Shown piece after piece: positions 1 through 14,019 of a DNA stretch of 64,000 nt (position 1 is its first letter; each line of letters opens with the position of its first letter). The stretch lies in NCBI GenBank assembly GCA_026874595.1, contig CM049322.1, positions 38,845,340-38,909,339 of the forward strand. Reading direction: 5' to 3'. The translations under genes were made by a program, and so were the position numbers. Origin of the DNA: Sipunculus nudus (lineage: Eukaryota > Annelida > Sipuncula > Golfingiida > Sipunculidae). The notes under the pieces are model-generated. The model was not told the DNA's origin and made no database searches. It saw nothing but the letters and a program-made list of their open reading frames with translations.

Positions 1-254
1 ATAAATATTTCTCTCTCTCTCTCTCTCTCATGGTAAACTGAACTATGGAACCAACATTATAACCATAGTTATTAATAGGATATATATATATATATATGTT
101 TATGTGTGATTTGTACAATAGATTAAATGACATCCATTGGGGAATTTTTTTTTAAATTGCATGTAAAATTATAAAAAATAGGAATTTTTACATATAACAT
201 GCATATTACAAAAATCATCCATACAGACTCAACATTGGCTGTATAAATTTGGAG
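1..254. other. AT-rich flank with short microsatellites
   Basis: This stretch has a (CT)n tract at 11-29 and a (TA)n tract at 81-97 in AT-rich sequence. I see no gene here. It leads into the 340 bp satellite array. Confidence 0.7.
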
Positions 255-3200
255 TTTTGGGCTAAATTCTATGTTATTACACTGATTGGTCTGAAATGTT
301 TGGGCTGAAGTAAACCCTTGGGGAAATTACAAACAAAAATTGGGAGAGGTGGCTGAGTTTGTGTGCCAATAAGGTGCGAAAAATGGATTTTTAGCATTTG
401 ACAGGGCTTTTGTGCACATGATCAGGTTAAAATTCAGCTAGGGTGTTCAAAATGCAGGATTTTACTGATACTTTGGTGAACATACATGGTTGGAATTTGC
501 ATATGGCTTCTGTTAATACCTACCATTTTGAGGTATCCTTTAAAGTGTTTTCATCTGTACTGACTCGACTTGGCTTTAATACATGTGGTGTCTTGAGCTT
601 AAATCTGTGTCATTTGGCTGATTAGTCTGAAAAGTTTTGGGCTGCAGATGACCCCTTGGAGGAATATGTATACAAAAATTGGGACACCTGGCTGTGTTTT
701 TGTACCAATGAGGAGCAAAAATGGATTTTTAGCACTTTACAAGGCTTTTCCTGCATATGATCAGGTTAAAATTTAGCTAGGGTGTTCAAAATGCAGGATT
801 TTACTGATACTTTGGTGAACATACATGGTTGCAATTTGCATATGGCTCCTGTTAATACCTACCATTTTGGGGTATCCTTTAAAGTGTTTTCATCTGTACT
901 GACTCACCTTGGCTTTAATACATGTGGTGTCTTGAGCTTAAATCTGTGTCATTTGGCTGATTAGTCTGAAAAGTTTTGGGCTGCAGATGACCCCTTGGAG
1001 GAATATGTATACAAAAATTGGGACACCTGGCTGTGTTTTTGTACCAATGAGGAGCAAAAATGGATTTTTAGCACTTTACAAGGCTTTTTGTGCATATGAT
1101 CAGGTTAAAATTCAGCTAGGGTGTTCAAAATGCAGGATTTTACTGATACTTTGGTGAACATACATGGTTGCAATTTGCATATGGCTTCTGTTAATACCTA
1201 CCATTTTGGGGTATCCTTTAAAGTGTTTTCATCTGTACTGACTCACCTTGGCTTGAATACATGTGGTGTCTTGAGCTTAAATCTGTGTCATTTGGCTGAT
1301 TAGTCTGAAAAGTTTTGGGCTGCAGATGACCCCTTGGAGGAATATGTATACAACAATTGGGAGACCTGGCTGTGTTTTTGTACCAATGAGGAGCAAAAAT
1401 TGGATTTTTAGCACTTTACATGGCTTTTTGTGCATATGATCAGGTTAAAATTCAGCTAGGGTGTTCAAAATGCAGGATTTTACTGATACTTTGGTGAACA
1501 TACATGGTTTCAATTTGCATATGGCTCCTGTTAATACCTACCATTTTGAGGTATCCTTTAAAGTGTTTTCATCTGTACCGACTCAACTTGGCTTTAATAC
1601 ATGTGGTGTCTTGAGCTTAATTCTGTGTCATTTGGCTGATTAGTCTGAAAAGTTTTGGGCTGCAGATGACCCCTTGGAGAAATATGTATACAAAAATTTG
1701 GAGAGCTGGCTGTGTTTTTGTACCAATGAGGAGCAAAAATTGGATTTTTAGCACTTTACATGGCTTTTTGTGCATATGATCAGGTTAAAATTCAGCTAGG
1801 GTGTTCAAAATGCAGGATTTTACTGATACTTTGGTGAACATACATGGTTGCAATTTGCATATGGCTCCTGTTAATACCTACCATTTTGGGGTATCCTTTA
1901 AAGTGTTTTCATCTGTACTGACTCACCTTGGCTTTAATAACACATGTGGTGTCTTGGGCTTAAATCTGTGTCATTTGGCTGATTAGTCTGAAATGTTTTG
2001 GGCTGCAGATGACCCCTTGGAGGAATATGTATACAAAAAATTGGGAGAGCTGGCTGTGTTTTTGTACCAATGAGGAGCAAAAAATAGATTTTTAGCACTT
2101 TACATGGCTTTTTGTGCATATGATCAGGTTAAAATTCAGCTAGGGTGTTCAAAATGCAGGATTTTACTGATACTTTGGTGAACATACATGGTTGGAATTT
2201 GCATATGGCTCCTGTTAATACCTACCATTTTGAGGTATCCTTTAAAGTGTTTTCATCCGTACCAATTCAAATTGGCTTTAATACATGTGGTGTCTTGAGC
2301 TAAATTCTGTGTTATTTGGCTGATTAGTCTGAAATGTTTTGAGCTGCAGATGACCCCTTGGAGAAATATGTATACAAAAATTTGGAGAGCTGGCTGTGTT
2401 TTTGTACCAATGAGGAGCAAAAATTGGATTTTTAGCACTTTACATGGCTTTTTGTGCATATGATCAGGTTAAAATTCAGCTAGGGTGTTCAAAATGCAGG
2501 ATTTTACTAATACTTTGGTGAACATACATGGTTGGAATTTGCATATGGCTCCTGTTAATACCTACCATTTTGAGGTATCCTTTAAAGTGTTTTCATCCGT
2601 ACCAATTCAAATTGGCTTTAATACATGTGGTGTCTTGAGCTAAATTCTGTGTTATTTGGCTGATTAGTCTGAAAAGTTTTGGGCTGCAGATGACCCCTTG
2701 GAGAAATATGTATACAAAATTTGGGAGACCTGGCTGTGTTTTTGTACCAATGAGGAGCAAAAATGGATTTTTAGCACTTTACATGACTTTTTGTGCATAT
2801 GATCAGGTTAAAATTCAGCTAGGGTGTTCAAAATGCAGGATTTTACTGATACTTTGGTGAACATACATGGTTGCAATTTGCATATGGCTCCTGTTAATAC
2901 CTACCATTTTGAGGTATCCTTTAAAGTGTTTTCATCTGTACCGACTCAACTTGGCTTTAATACATGTGGTGTCTCGAGCTAAATTCTGTGTCATTTGGCT
3001 GATTAGTCTGAAAAGTTTTGGGCTGCAGATGACCCCTTGGAGAAATATGTATACAAAAATTGGGAGACCTGGCTGTGTTTTTGTACCAATGAGGAGCAAA
3101 AATTGGATTTTTAGCACTTTACATGGCTTTTTGTGCATATGATCAGGTTAAAATTCAGCTAGGGTGTTCAAAATGCAGGATTTTACTGATACTTTGGTGA

Positions 3201-3790
3201 ACATACATGGTTGCAATTTGCATATGGCTCCTGTTAATACCTACCATTTTGAGGTATCCTTTAAAGTGTTTTCATCTGTACCGACTCAACTTGGCTTTAA
3301 TACATGTGGTGTCTTGAGCTAAATTTTGTTATTTGGCTGATTAGTCTGAAAAGTTTTGGGCTGCAGATGACCCCTTGATGAAATATGTATACAAAAATTG
3401 GGAGAGCTGGCTGTGTTTTTGTACCAATGAGGAGCAAAAAAAAAAAATGATTTTTTAGCACTTTACATGGCTTTTTGTGTATATGATCAGGTTAAAATTC
3501 AGCTAGGGTGTTGAAAATGCTGGATTTAACTTATCTTTTGGTGAACATATACAGGATTGCAGATTGCAGATGGCCGCTGTTAATACTTGCCATTAGGGGG
3601 TGTCTTTAAAAAGGGATTTTTAGCATTTAACAGGGCTTTTTGTGCATATGATTAGGTTAAAATTCACCTAGGGTGTTGAACATGCAGAATAATACTGATA
3701 TTTTGGTGATTATACATGGTTGCAATTTACATGTGGCTGCTGCTAATAAATCCTGCTGCTCACAAGTGGCTGTGATAAATGCATTTTGGA
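255..3790. repeat. ~340 bp satellite array, about ten units
   Basis: Units begin with the anchor GTGTTCAAAATGCAGG at about 442, 781, 1120, 1460, 1800, 2145, 2487, 2827 and 3167, so the period is 339-342 bp. A divergent unit leads in from about 255, and two eroded or truncated units close the array near 3509 and 3675. The central units differ by only a few substitutions, which points to recent homogenisation. Several units carry a 60-codon open frame beginning MFKMQDFTDT. It is broken in the units after 2145, so it is most likely a by-product of near-identical copies and not a gene. No transposase or reverse transcriptase motif is visible. Confidence 0.95.
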
Positions 3791-3849
3791 TAACCTTTGA
3801 TCTATATACTTGTAATTACAATTGTGTAGCGTGCTTTTTAACAACATTC

Positions 3850-6800
3850 ACCGCTTTTCAATGTGTCTGATACATTGCGTTTATCTGCCGGAAAACGTCG
3901 GGAATATATCCATATACACAACATGTTGAGTGTAACATACTGCATATGTTTCAGTGACGTTGAACGTTATATTACTGAGTATGGGAGACAACAGATATTT
4001 CACGTCCTTTACACGTTTAATGTATGTTGCATGCCGTATCATATAAAACCACATTGTGATTGGTGGCTAATTTGCAACGTTAAGGATACGTACATAAAAA
4101 TCTGTATTTTCATCAGCTTTACATTGTGCACCGTATTGTATATAAAACCGTAAATTAATGTTTGAAATAACGTTGAGTATATTTGTAATTTAAACATATT
4201 GAACCGACTAATTTGCAACGTTTAGGATACGTACATTTTACGTGCAAAACAACGTCGCAAATGTATCCACATGCACAACATGTGAAACGTTGTGTGTAAC
4301 ATATTGCAGACGTCTCTTCGACATTGCCTAAAATGTTATACTTCCGGGTATCGCAGACGTTCACCATAACGTTCCCAACATGTTTCCTCACCGTTGTATA
4401 CAGCGTCGTAAAAATCTGTATTTTCTTCAGCTTTACATTGTGCACCGTATCGTATATAAAACCGTATATTAATGGTTGAAATAACGTTGTGTATATATGT
4501 AATTTAAACATATTGAACCGACTAATTTGCAATGTTTAGGATACGTTAATTTTACGTGCCAAAACAACGTCGCAAATGTAACCACACGCACAAAATGTAT
4601 AACGTTTTGTGTTACATTTTGCAAACGTCTCTATAACATTTCCTAGTATGTTATACTTTCCGACTTTTAGGACGTCCAATAAAACGTTCTCAGCATGTGT
4701 CAAATACGTTGTATACAGCGCAGTAAAAATCTGTATTTTCACCTGTTTTAGATTGTGCACCATAACTTATATATAAGAGTATATCTATATTTTAAATATC
4801 TTTGTGTATATTTGAAAATTACATTCACAGACCCGACTAATTTGCAATGTTTAGGATACGTACATTTTACGTGCAAAACAACGTCGCAAATGTAACCATA
4901 TGCACAACATGTGAAACGTTATGTGTAACATTTTGCAGACGTCTCTTCGACATTGCCTAAAATGTTATACTTCCGGGTTTTGCAGACGTTCATCATAACG
5001 TTCCCAACATGTTTCTTGACCGTTGTATACAGCGTCGTAAAAATCTGTATTTTCATCAGCTTTACATTGTCCACCGTATCGTATATAAAACCGTATATTA
5101 ATGTTTGAAATAACGTTGTGTATATTTGTAATTTAAACATATTGAACCGACTAATTTGCAATGTTTAAGATACGTTAATTTTACGTGCCAAAACAACGTC
5201 GCAAATGTAACCACACGCACAAAATGTATAACGTTTTGTGTTACATTTTGCAAACGTCTCTATAACATTTCCTTGTATGTTATACTTTCCGACTTTTAGG
5301 ACGTCCAATAAAACGTTCTCAGCATGTGTCAAATACGTTGTATACAGCGCAGTAAAAATCTGTATTTTCACCTGTTTTAGATTGTGCACCATAACTTATA
5401 TATGAGTATATCTATATTTTAAATATCTTTGTGTATATTTGAAAATTACATTCACAGACCCGACTAATTTGCAATGTTTAGGATACGTACATTTTACGTG
5501 CAAAACAACGTCGCAAATGTAACCATATGCACAACATGTGAAACGTTATGTGTAACATTTTGCAGACGTCTCTTCGACATTGCCTAAAATGTTATACTTC
5601 CGGGTTTTGCAGACGTTCATCATAACGTTCCCAACATGTTTCTTGACCGTTGTATACAGCGTCGTAAAAATCTGTATTTTCATCAGCTTTACATTGTCCA
5701 CCGTATCGTATATAAAACCATATATTAATGTTTGAAATAACGTTGTGTATATTTGTAATTTAAACATATTGAACCGACTAATTTGCAATGTTTAAGATAC
5801 GTTAATTTTACGTGCCAAAACAACGTCGCAAATGTAACCACACGCACAAAATGTATAACGTTTTGTGTTACATATAGCAAACGTCTCTATAACATTTCCT
5901 AGTATGTTAAACTTTCCGACTTTTAGGACGTCCAATAAAACGTTCTCAGCATGTGTCAAATACGTTTTATACAGCGCAGTAGAAATCTTTATTTTCACCT
6001 GTTTTAGATTGTGCACCATAACGTATATATAACAGTATATCTATATTTTAGATAACTTTGTGTATATTTGAAAATTACATTCACAGACCCGACTAATTTG
6101 CAATGTTTAGAATACGTACATTTTACGTGCAAAACAACGTCGCAAATGTAACGAAATGCACAACATGTGAAACGTTGTGTGTAACATATTGCAGACGTCT
6201 CTTCGACATTGTCTAAAATGTTATACTTCCGGGTATCGCAGACGTTCACCATAACGTTCCCAACATGTTTCCTGACCGTTGTATACAGCGTCGTAAAAAT
6301 CTGTATTTTCATCGGCTTTACATTGTGCACCGTATCGTATATAAAAACGTATATTAATGTTTGAAATAACGTTGTGTATATTTGTAATTTAAACATATTG
6401 AACCGACTAATTTGCAATGTTTAGGATACGTTAATTGTACGCGCCAAAGCAACGTCGCAAATGTAACCACACGCACAACATGTATAACGTTATGTGTTAC
6501 ATTTTGCAAACGTCTCTATAACATTTCCTAATATGTTATACTTTCCGACTTTTAGGACGTCCAATAAAACGTTCTCAGCATGTGTCAAATACGTTGTATA
6601 CAGCGCAGTAAAAATCTGTATTTTCACCTGTTTTAGATTGTGCACCATAACGTATATATAACAGTATATCTATATTTTAAATAACTTTGTGTACATTGGA
6701 AAATTACATTCACAGACCCGACTAATTTGCAATGTTTAGGATACGTACATTTCACGTGCAAAACAACGTCGCAAATGTAACCATATGCACAACATGTGAA

Positions 6801-9800
6801 ACGTTATGTGTAACATTTTGCAGACGTCTCTTCGACATTGCCTAAAATGTTATACTTCCGGGTTTTGCAGACGTTCATCATAACGTTCCCAACATGTTTC
6901 TTGACCGTTGTATACAGCGTCGTAAAAATCTGTATTTTCATCAGCTTTACATTGTCCACCGTATCGTATATAAAACCGTATATTAATGTTTGAAATAACG
7001 TTGTGTATATTTGTAATTTAAACATATTGAACCGACTAATTTGCAATGTTTAAGATACGTTAATTTTACGTGCCAAAACAACGTCGCAAATGTAACCACA
7101 CGCACAAAATGTATAACGTTTTGTGTTACATATAGCAAACGTCTCTATAACATTTCCTAGTATGTTAAACTTTCCGACTTTTAGGACGTCCAATAAAACG
7201 TTCTCAGCATGTGTCAAATACGTTTTATACAGCGCAGTAGAAATCTTTATTTTCACCTGTTTTGGATTGTGCACCATAACGTATATATAACAGTATATCT
7301 TAATTTTAGATAACTTTGTGTATATTTGAAAATTACATTCACAGACCCGACTAATTTGCAATGTTTAGAATACGTACATTTTACGTGCAAAACAACGTCG
7401 CAAATGTAACGAAATGCACAACATGTGAAACGTTGTGTGTAACATATTGCAGACGTCTTTTCGACATTGCCTAAAATGTTATACTTCCGGGTATCGCAGA
7501 CGTTCACCATAACGTTCCCAACATGTTTCCTGACCGTTGTATACAGCGTCGTAAAAATCTGTATTTTCATCGGCTTTACATTGTGCACCGTATCGTATAT
7601 AAAAACGTATATTAATGTTTGAAATAACGTTGTGTATATTTGTAATTTAAACATATTGAACCGACTAATTTGCAATGTTTAGGATACGTTAATTGTACGC
7701 GCCAAAGCAACGTCGCAAATGTAACCACACGCACAACATGTATAACGTTATGTGTTACATTTTGCAAACGTCTCTATAACATTTCCTAATATGTTATACT
7801 TTCCGACTTTTAGGACGTCCAATAAAACGTTCTCAGCATGTGTCAAATACGTTGTATACAGCGCAGTAAAAATCTGTATTTTCACCTGTTTTAGATTGTG
7901 CACCATAGCGTATATATAACAGTATATCTATATTTTAAATAACTTTGTGTACATTGGAAAATTACATTCACAGACCCGACTAATTTGCAATGTTTAGGAT
8001 ACGTACATTTTACGTGCAAAACAACGTCGCAAATGTAACCATATGCACAACATGTGAAGCGTTGTGTGTAAAATTTTGCAGACGTCTCTTCGACATTGCC
8101 TAAAATGTTATACTTCCGGGTATTGCAGACGTTCACCATAACGTTCCCAACATGTTTCTTGACCGTTGTATACAGCGTCGTAAAAATCCGTATTTTCATC
8201 AGCTTTACATTGTCCACAGTATCGTATATAAAACCGTATATTAATGTTTCAAGTAATGTTGAGTATATTTGTAATTTAAACATATTGATCCGACTAATTT
8301 GCAATGTTTAGGATACGTTAATTTTACGTGCCAAAACAACGTCGCAAATGTAACCACACGCACAACATGTATAACGTTATGTGTTACATTTTGCAAACGT
8401 CTCTATAACATTTCCTAATATGTTATACTTTCCGACTTTTAGGACGTCCAATAAAACGTTCTCAGCATGTGTCAAATACGTTGTACACAGCGCAGTAAAA
8501 ATCTGTATTTTCACCTGTTTTAGATTGTGCACCATAACGTATATATAACAGTATATCTATATTTTAAATAACTTTGTGTATATTTGAAAATTACATTCAC
8601 AGACCCGACTAATTTGCAATGTTTAGGATACGTACATTTTACGTGCAAAACAACGTCGCAAATGTAACCATATGCACAACATGTGAAACGTTGTGTGTAA
8701 CATTTTGCAGACGTCTCTTCGACATTGCCTAAAATGTTATACTTCCGGGTATTGCAGACGTTCACCATAACGTTCCCAACATGTTTCTTGACCGTTGTAT
8801 ACAGCGTCGTAAAAATCCGTATTTTCATCAGCTTTACATTGTCCACCGTATCGTATATAAAACCGTATATTAATGTTTCAAGTAATGTTGAGTATATTTG
8901 TAATTTAAACATATTGATCCGACTAATTTGCAATGTTTAGGATACGTTAATTTAACGTGCCAAAACAACGTCGCAAATGTAACCACACGCACAACATGTA
9001 TAACGTTATGTGTTACATTTTGCAAACGTCTCTATAACATTTCCTAATATGTTATACTTTCCGACTTTTAGGACGTCCAATAAAACGTTCTCAGCATGTG
9101 TCAAATACGTTGTATACAGCGCAGTAAAAATCTGTATTTTCACCTGTTTTAGATTGTGCACCATAACGTTTATATAACAGTATGTCTATATTTTAAATAA
9201 CTTTGTGTATATTTGAAAATTACATTCACAGACCCGACTAATTTGCAATGTTTAGAATACGTACATTTTACGTGCAAAACAACGTCGCAAATGTAACCAT
9301 ATGCACAAAATGTAAAACGTTATGTGCAACAATTTGCAGACGTCTCTTCGACATTGCCTAAAATGTTATACTTCCGGGTATTGCAGACGTTCACCATAAC
9401 GTTCCCAACATGTTTCTTGACCGTTGTATACAGCGTCGTAAAAATCTGTATTTTCATCAGCTTTACATAGTCCACCGTATCGTATATAAAACCATATATT
9501 AATGTTTGAAATAACGTTGCGTATATTTGTAACTTAAACATATTGGACCGAAACTTTGCAATGTTTACGATACGTCCATATAACGTGCCGAAAAACGTCG
9601 CAAACCTAACCGCATGCACAACATAAAAAACTTTTAATGCAACGTTTCTAAAACGTCCGTTTGCCGTTGCCAATAATATTTTACTTTAGAGTAGTTAGGA
9701 CGTTAAGTATAACGTTCGCACCATGTTTTACAAATGTTTTTAAACAATATTGCAGAATAAGGAACCTTATCGAAATTCAGAACGTGCCCATTAACGTGTA

Positions 9801-10045
9801 CATAACGTTTGATGTACGTTACATAATAACAATACAATGCGTTTTAACAAAAGGCGTTTTGGAAGTACAGGACAACGTTCTTTAAATGTAAATACAAGGT
9901 TATATTTAAACGTTACATAAAGTACCTTGGACGGACGTTCCTGTATTTCAATATGACGTAAACTTGACGTTGCCTGCACGTTTCTAAATAATGTTATGAC
10001 CTGTAACTTTCCACGAACGTTACGTTTACGTACTGTGTTTGCAGG
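3850..10045. repeat. ACGT-rich satellite: ~315 bp monomers in 629 bp dimers
   Basis: Two related monomer types alternate. Type A carries ATACGTACATTTTACGTGC and type B carries ATACGTTAATTTTACGTGCC after a shared ACCGACTAATTTGCAATG. Type A starts recur near 4203, 4832, 5460, 6087, 6719, 7345, 7977, 8606 and 9235, giving a period near 629 bp. The edges (3850-4200 and 9546-10045) are strongly diverged but keep many ACGT words. One A monomer (about 4849-5150) contains eight ACGT tetramers where about one is expected. The right edge ends near GTGTTTGCAGGGTTG. Open frames of 75-140 codons on the minus strand simply repeat with the array and match no family I know, so I do not call them genes. Confidence 0.93.
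5546..8061. repeat. 1258 bp higher-order duplication inside the ACGT satellite
   Basis: Segments 5546-6803 and 6804-8061 correspond monomer by monomer at an offset of exactly 1258 bp, equal to four monomers. Frames beginning at 5546 and 5792 recur at 6804 and 7050 with identical or near-identical translation. The following dimers at 7891 and 8520 are offset by 629 bp and are also near-identical. This is higher-order-repeat organisation made by unequal exchange of a tetramer. Confidence 0.85.
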
Positions 10046-11872
10046 GTTGCATTATCCAAGTGAACAAAATGTTATTAAAATAATTTAATTTAGATAATCC
10101 ATTAGAAAAAACAAAAGTTGCTGCGTATGTGTGTAAAATGATAGGTGTTTGAATAATGTATTTTAAACGGTACTCACGGATGACGGCAAAATAGATTCAT
10201 TGTGTACATAGGTATGCAATAATGTTACATGTGTTTATGGCATAATTTATTTTTCATTATAAGATTGTTACTTTATATTATATTGTTGTAATTGTTGAAT
10301 TGACTGTTTATTTAAATGTATATGTGTTTATACTCACTGATGATGGCAAAATAGATACATAGTGTATGTAGGTATGTAGTAATGTTACTTGCGTTAATGA
10401 CATTGTATATAAGAAAATGTAAGACTGCTACCTTACGTTGTATTAATATATTTGTTTAATTGATTATTTATTGAAATGATTGGAACTCTGGGCCTGAGGG
10501 CTTTTTTCCTGAATAAACTCCTGTCCTGTTATATTCAGATTTCCATGTTAGCAATGAGGCATTTTTTTTTAATATTTAAAACAAAATTACACATTAATCC
10601 TGCAAAAAAGTGTGGCATTTTTACGTGAGGTATATACAGTAAATGAGAATACACGCATTCTAAACAATATACAACCAGGGTATATCTTAAATGCGGAATT
10701 ATGGTAATAAAGTTTATCACTTACCTATATAAGTTAACTCTAGGTTGCCAATGAGAACATACTGTAGATTCAGATAAAATGGAAGGCTTAACATTTCGTG
10801 TTTTTTTAAACGCATATCGTGGGGTGTTTGAATTCGTGGACAGGAAATGAAAAATTTAGAAAACCATGGTTATTAATATCTCCGTGAGCACAAGGAAGAG
10901 GAGAACTATGTACATAGGTAGTACATCTATGGCTCGACTTAGATGCTTATCACGCGGTGTGCCTGTACCGCGGTTAATCAGGTCAGTGTTGAGCAAACAA
11001 GCTTCGCCTAACAAAAGAATTAATCAGCCGTGACACGTGCCGAACGATAAATCCGCTATTAGTTGAAAAGTCCGATACAACGGCTATTAGTCATAATACC
11101 CGATCATACCACGTCCACAGAAAACGTAAACCCTCACTTGATCGGAGGAAAAATGAAATGGGACCGTCCACGTGAAGGTTTTAAACTTTTATTTATTTAT
11201 GGTGGTAGTCACATGAGGCGCCTGTAAATCCCGGACGGGGCGGGTGAGAACAGTGACCAGGTTCGTTCGGCATTCAACGTGTCAACTCTTTGGTGATTTA
11301 AAAAAGTAGAAACCAGCTCGATGGATTGACCAGACAGGAATTTTACTCGTCTAAAAATTAGCTGGGCATAATTTGTATACTAGTATTCTGCGACGCTTAC
11401 TTGCCCTTACATGTTACGTACAACTATTATATCGGCAGTATACGGAAAAGTACCGCCTATCTTATTAATGGCTCACTGTTATGCACGCAACTGTAGTCAA
11501 CAATATTCGAAAGTGGTCCCGCAGCAATGCAAATGAGTTTTTTTACATGGCCCTTCCTTTTAAGCCAGAATTTTGGTAGGGGGTTATTTTCACCAGTGTA
11601 ACAGAAAAGCAGTCATGCTACTTAATCTTTTATGTGTAACCATGTTGAAACCATTTCTTGTCACACTGAGTGGACCTCGTTTTTATATATGAATGTATAT
11701 GTTCACAATGGTTTGTGTTGTGGGATTTAGGCTACTCCTGTAATGTTAGCTGCGCACGCTCTTGTATTCAATGCGGTATTGCTGACAGATATTCTCTGGG
11801 TTGTTACTTGTTCACTGATTTGAGCTAATTCCGGTATGAGTGGACACACTGTGTTTACGTAATATCTGACAA
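10046..11872. other. Gene-free spacer with one imperfect direct repeat
   Basis: The spacer is AT-rich, with a more GC-balanced part at about 10920-11350. An imperfect direct repeat of about 80 bp sits at 10170-10250 and 10329-10410, sharing the core CAAAATAGAT and a following GGTATG. I see no splice-bounded open frame or protein motif. Confidence 0.7.
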
Positions 11873-13245
11873 GCCTTGTGCCTAGACCTTGTTCAGAAGA
11901 TACACATCTGACCTTACCTTGTGCCTAGACCTTATTCAGAGGACATACATCTGGCCTTACCTTGTGCCAAGACCTTATTCAGAGGACATACATCTGGCCT
12001 TACCTTGTGTCTAGACCCTATTCAGAGGACATGCATCTGGCCTTACCTTGTGCCTTGACCTTATTCAGAGGACATACATCTGGCCTTACTTTGTGCCTAG
12101 ATCTAGTTCAGAGGAAACACATCTGGCCTTACCTTGTGCTTAGATCTAATTCACAGGAAACATATCTGAACTTACCTTGTGCCTAGACCTAGTTCAGAGG
12201 ATACACTACTGGCCTTACCTTGTGCCTAGACCTAGTTCAGAGGATACACATCTAGCCTTACCTTGTGCCTAGATCTAATTTAGAGGATACACATCTGACC
12301 TTACCTTGTGCCTAGACCTATTTCAGAGGATAAACATCTGACCTTACCTTGTGCCTAGACCTTAGTAAGATGATACACATCTGAAATTACCTTGTGCTTA
12401 GACCTAATTCAGAGGACACACATCTGACCTTACATTGTTCCTAGACCTTAGTAAGATGATAGACATCTGACCTTACCTTGTGCTTAGACCTAGTTCAGAG
12501 GACACACATCTGACCTTACATTGTGCCTAGCCCTTAGTAAGATGATACTCATCTTACCTTACCTTGTGCCTAGACCTAGTTCAGAGGATACACATCTGAA
12601 CTTACCTTGTGCAGAGACCTGATCAGATGACACACATCTGACCTTACATTGTGCCTAGACCTAGTTCGGATGATATACATCTGGCCTTACCTTGTGCATA
12701 GACCTAGTTCAGGGGATACACATCTGACCTTACCTTGTGCCAAGATCTAGATCAGAGGATACACATCTTGTCAGATCTAGTGCCTAGACCTAGTTCAGAG
12801 GATACACCTGGCCTTACCTCGAGGATAGACCTAGTTAAGAGAATAAACAACCGACCTTACCTTTGTCAAGATCTAGTTCAGAGGATACACATCTTGTCAG
12901 ATCTAGTGCCTAGACCTGGTTCAGAGGATACACCTGGCCTTACCTTGTGCATAGACCTAGTTCAGGGGATACACATCTGACCTTACCTTGTGCCAAGATC
13001 TAGATCAGAGGATACACATCTTGTCAGATCTAGTGCCTAGACCTAGTTCAGAGGATACACCTGGCCTTACCTCGTGGATAGACCTAGTTAAGAGAATAAA
13101 CATCCGACCTTACCTTTGTCAAGATCTAGTTCAGTGGATACACATCTTGTCAGATCTAGTGCCTAGACCTGGTTCAGAGGATACACCTGGCCTTACCTCG
13201 TGCATAGACCTAGTTCAGATGATACACATTGCCCACATCTAATGC
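11873..13245. repeat. 43 bp minisatellite, about 32 copies
   Basis: The unit reads approximately CCTTGTGCCTAGACCTAG followed by TTCAGAGGATACACATCTG and a linker, for 43 bp. Because 43 is not a multiple of three, successive units shift frame, which explains the odd repetitive open frames here. Units near the left end differ by point changes. From about 12741 the array becomes ordered into a longer period, listed separately. Confidence 0.93.
12741..13240. repeat. 253 bp higher-order unit in the 43 bp minisatellite
   Basis: CAAGATCTAGATCAGAGG occurs at 12741 and again at 12994, 253 bp apart, and the intervening variants (AAGATCTAG, CAGATCTAG, the GTTAAGAGAATAAAC variant) recur in the same order. 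About two copies are present, the second being a near copy of the first. Confidence 0.8.
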
Positions 13246-13966
13246 CTAGGATTAAATAATAGAGTACATATCTTGCCATTTATATACATTTCCCTTTGTC
13301 AGTTTTATCACAGGGGGTCATACAATAAAGATCTTATGGTAGAACGTTACAATATTTATCCCTATCCTTTCTCCTAACATGACCATGGGAAAGCAATATT
13401 TTTGCAATATCAACATAACATGGCATATCTTGATGATCTTGTTTTTATTTGGACCCAAAAGATTTTGAAAATAGTTTATACTGAACAAACATTACACAAA
13501 GAAGGAAGTATATGAAAGCCACAGAAACCAGCAGGCTGAATGAAACTGGATAAGTAAACTGTTTGTAAACATTTTAATAAAAAATATACATTTGTACATG
13601 GTCATAAAATATACATCATAAAAGTTTCATAATAACATTATAGTTGAGTGATAACAAAAAGGAACATGCGGCATTTAATTTATTTTCATAATTAATACAA
13701 ATGCTGTTTAGATTTTATAGGTTTTGGTGCAGGTGCAAAATGAAACTCTCGCGAAGTGGAGAAACCGCCAAATTGCAGCCTTGCGGAATGTAAAGCCAAA
13801 CACAGTATATAAAAGGATATATATATATAACATACAAAATATAACAAGTATACAAAAGAGACAGTGCCTCGTTTTGGTGGAATCTCGAAAATGAAATCCT
13901 CTCGAAACGTCTAAAAATAAAGAAACCGCGAAATGTTTAGCCCAACCCCCTCCGGAATGCAAACAC

Positions 13967-14019
<53 letters not shown>

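Noticed and set aside
443-1986. Five successive 60-61 codon frames with near-identical peptides
   Set aside because: They recur because the 340 bp unit recurs. The frame is broken in later units, has no family motif, and the period is not consistently a multiple of three.
4155-9673. Repeated 75-140 codon minus-strand frames
   Set aside because: They follow the satellite period exactly and vary in length with random stops; the peptides are low in recognisable motifs.
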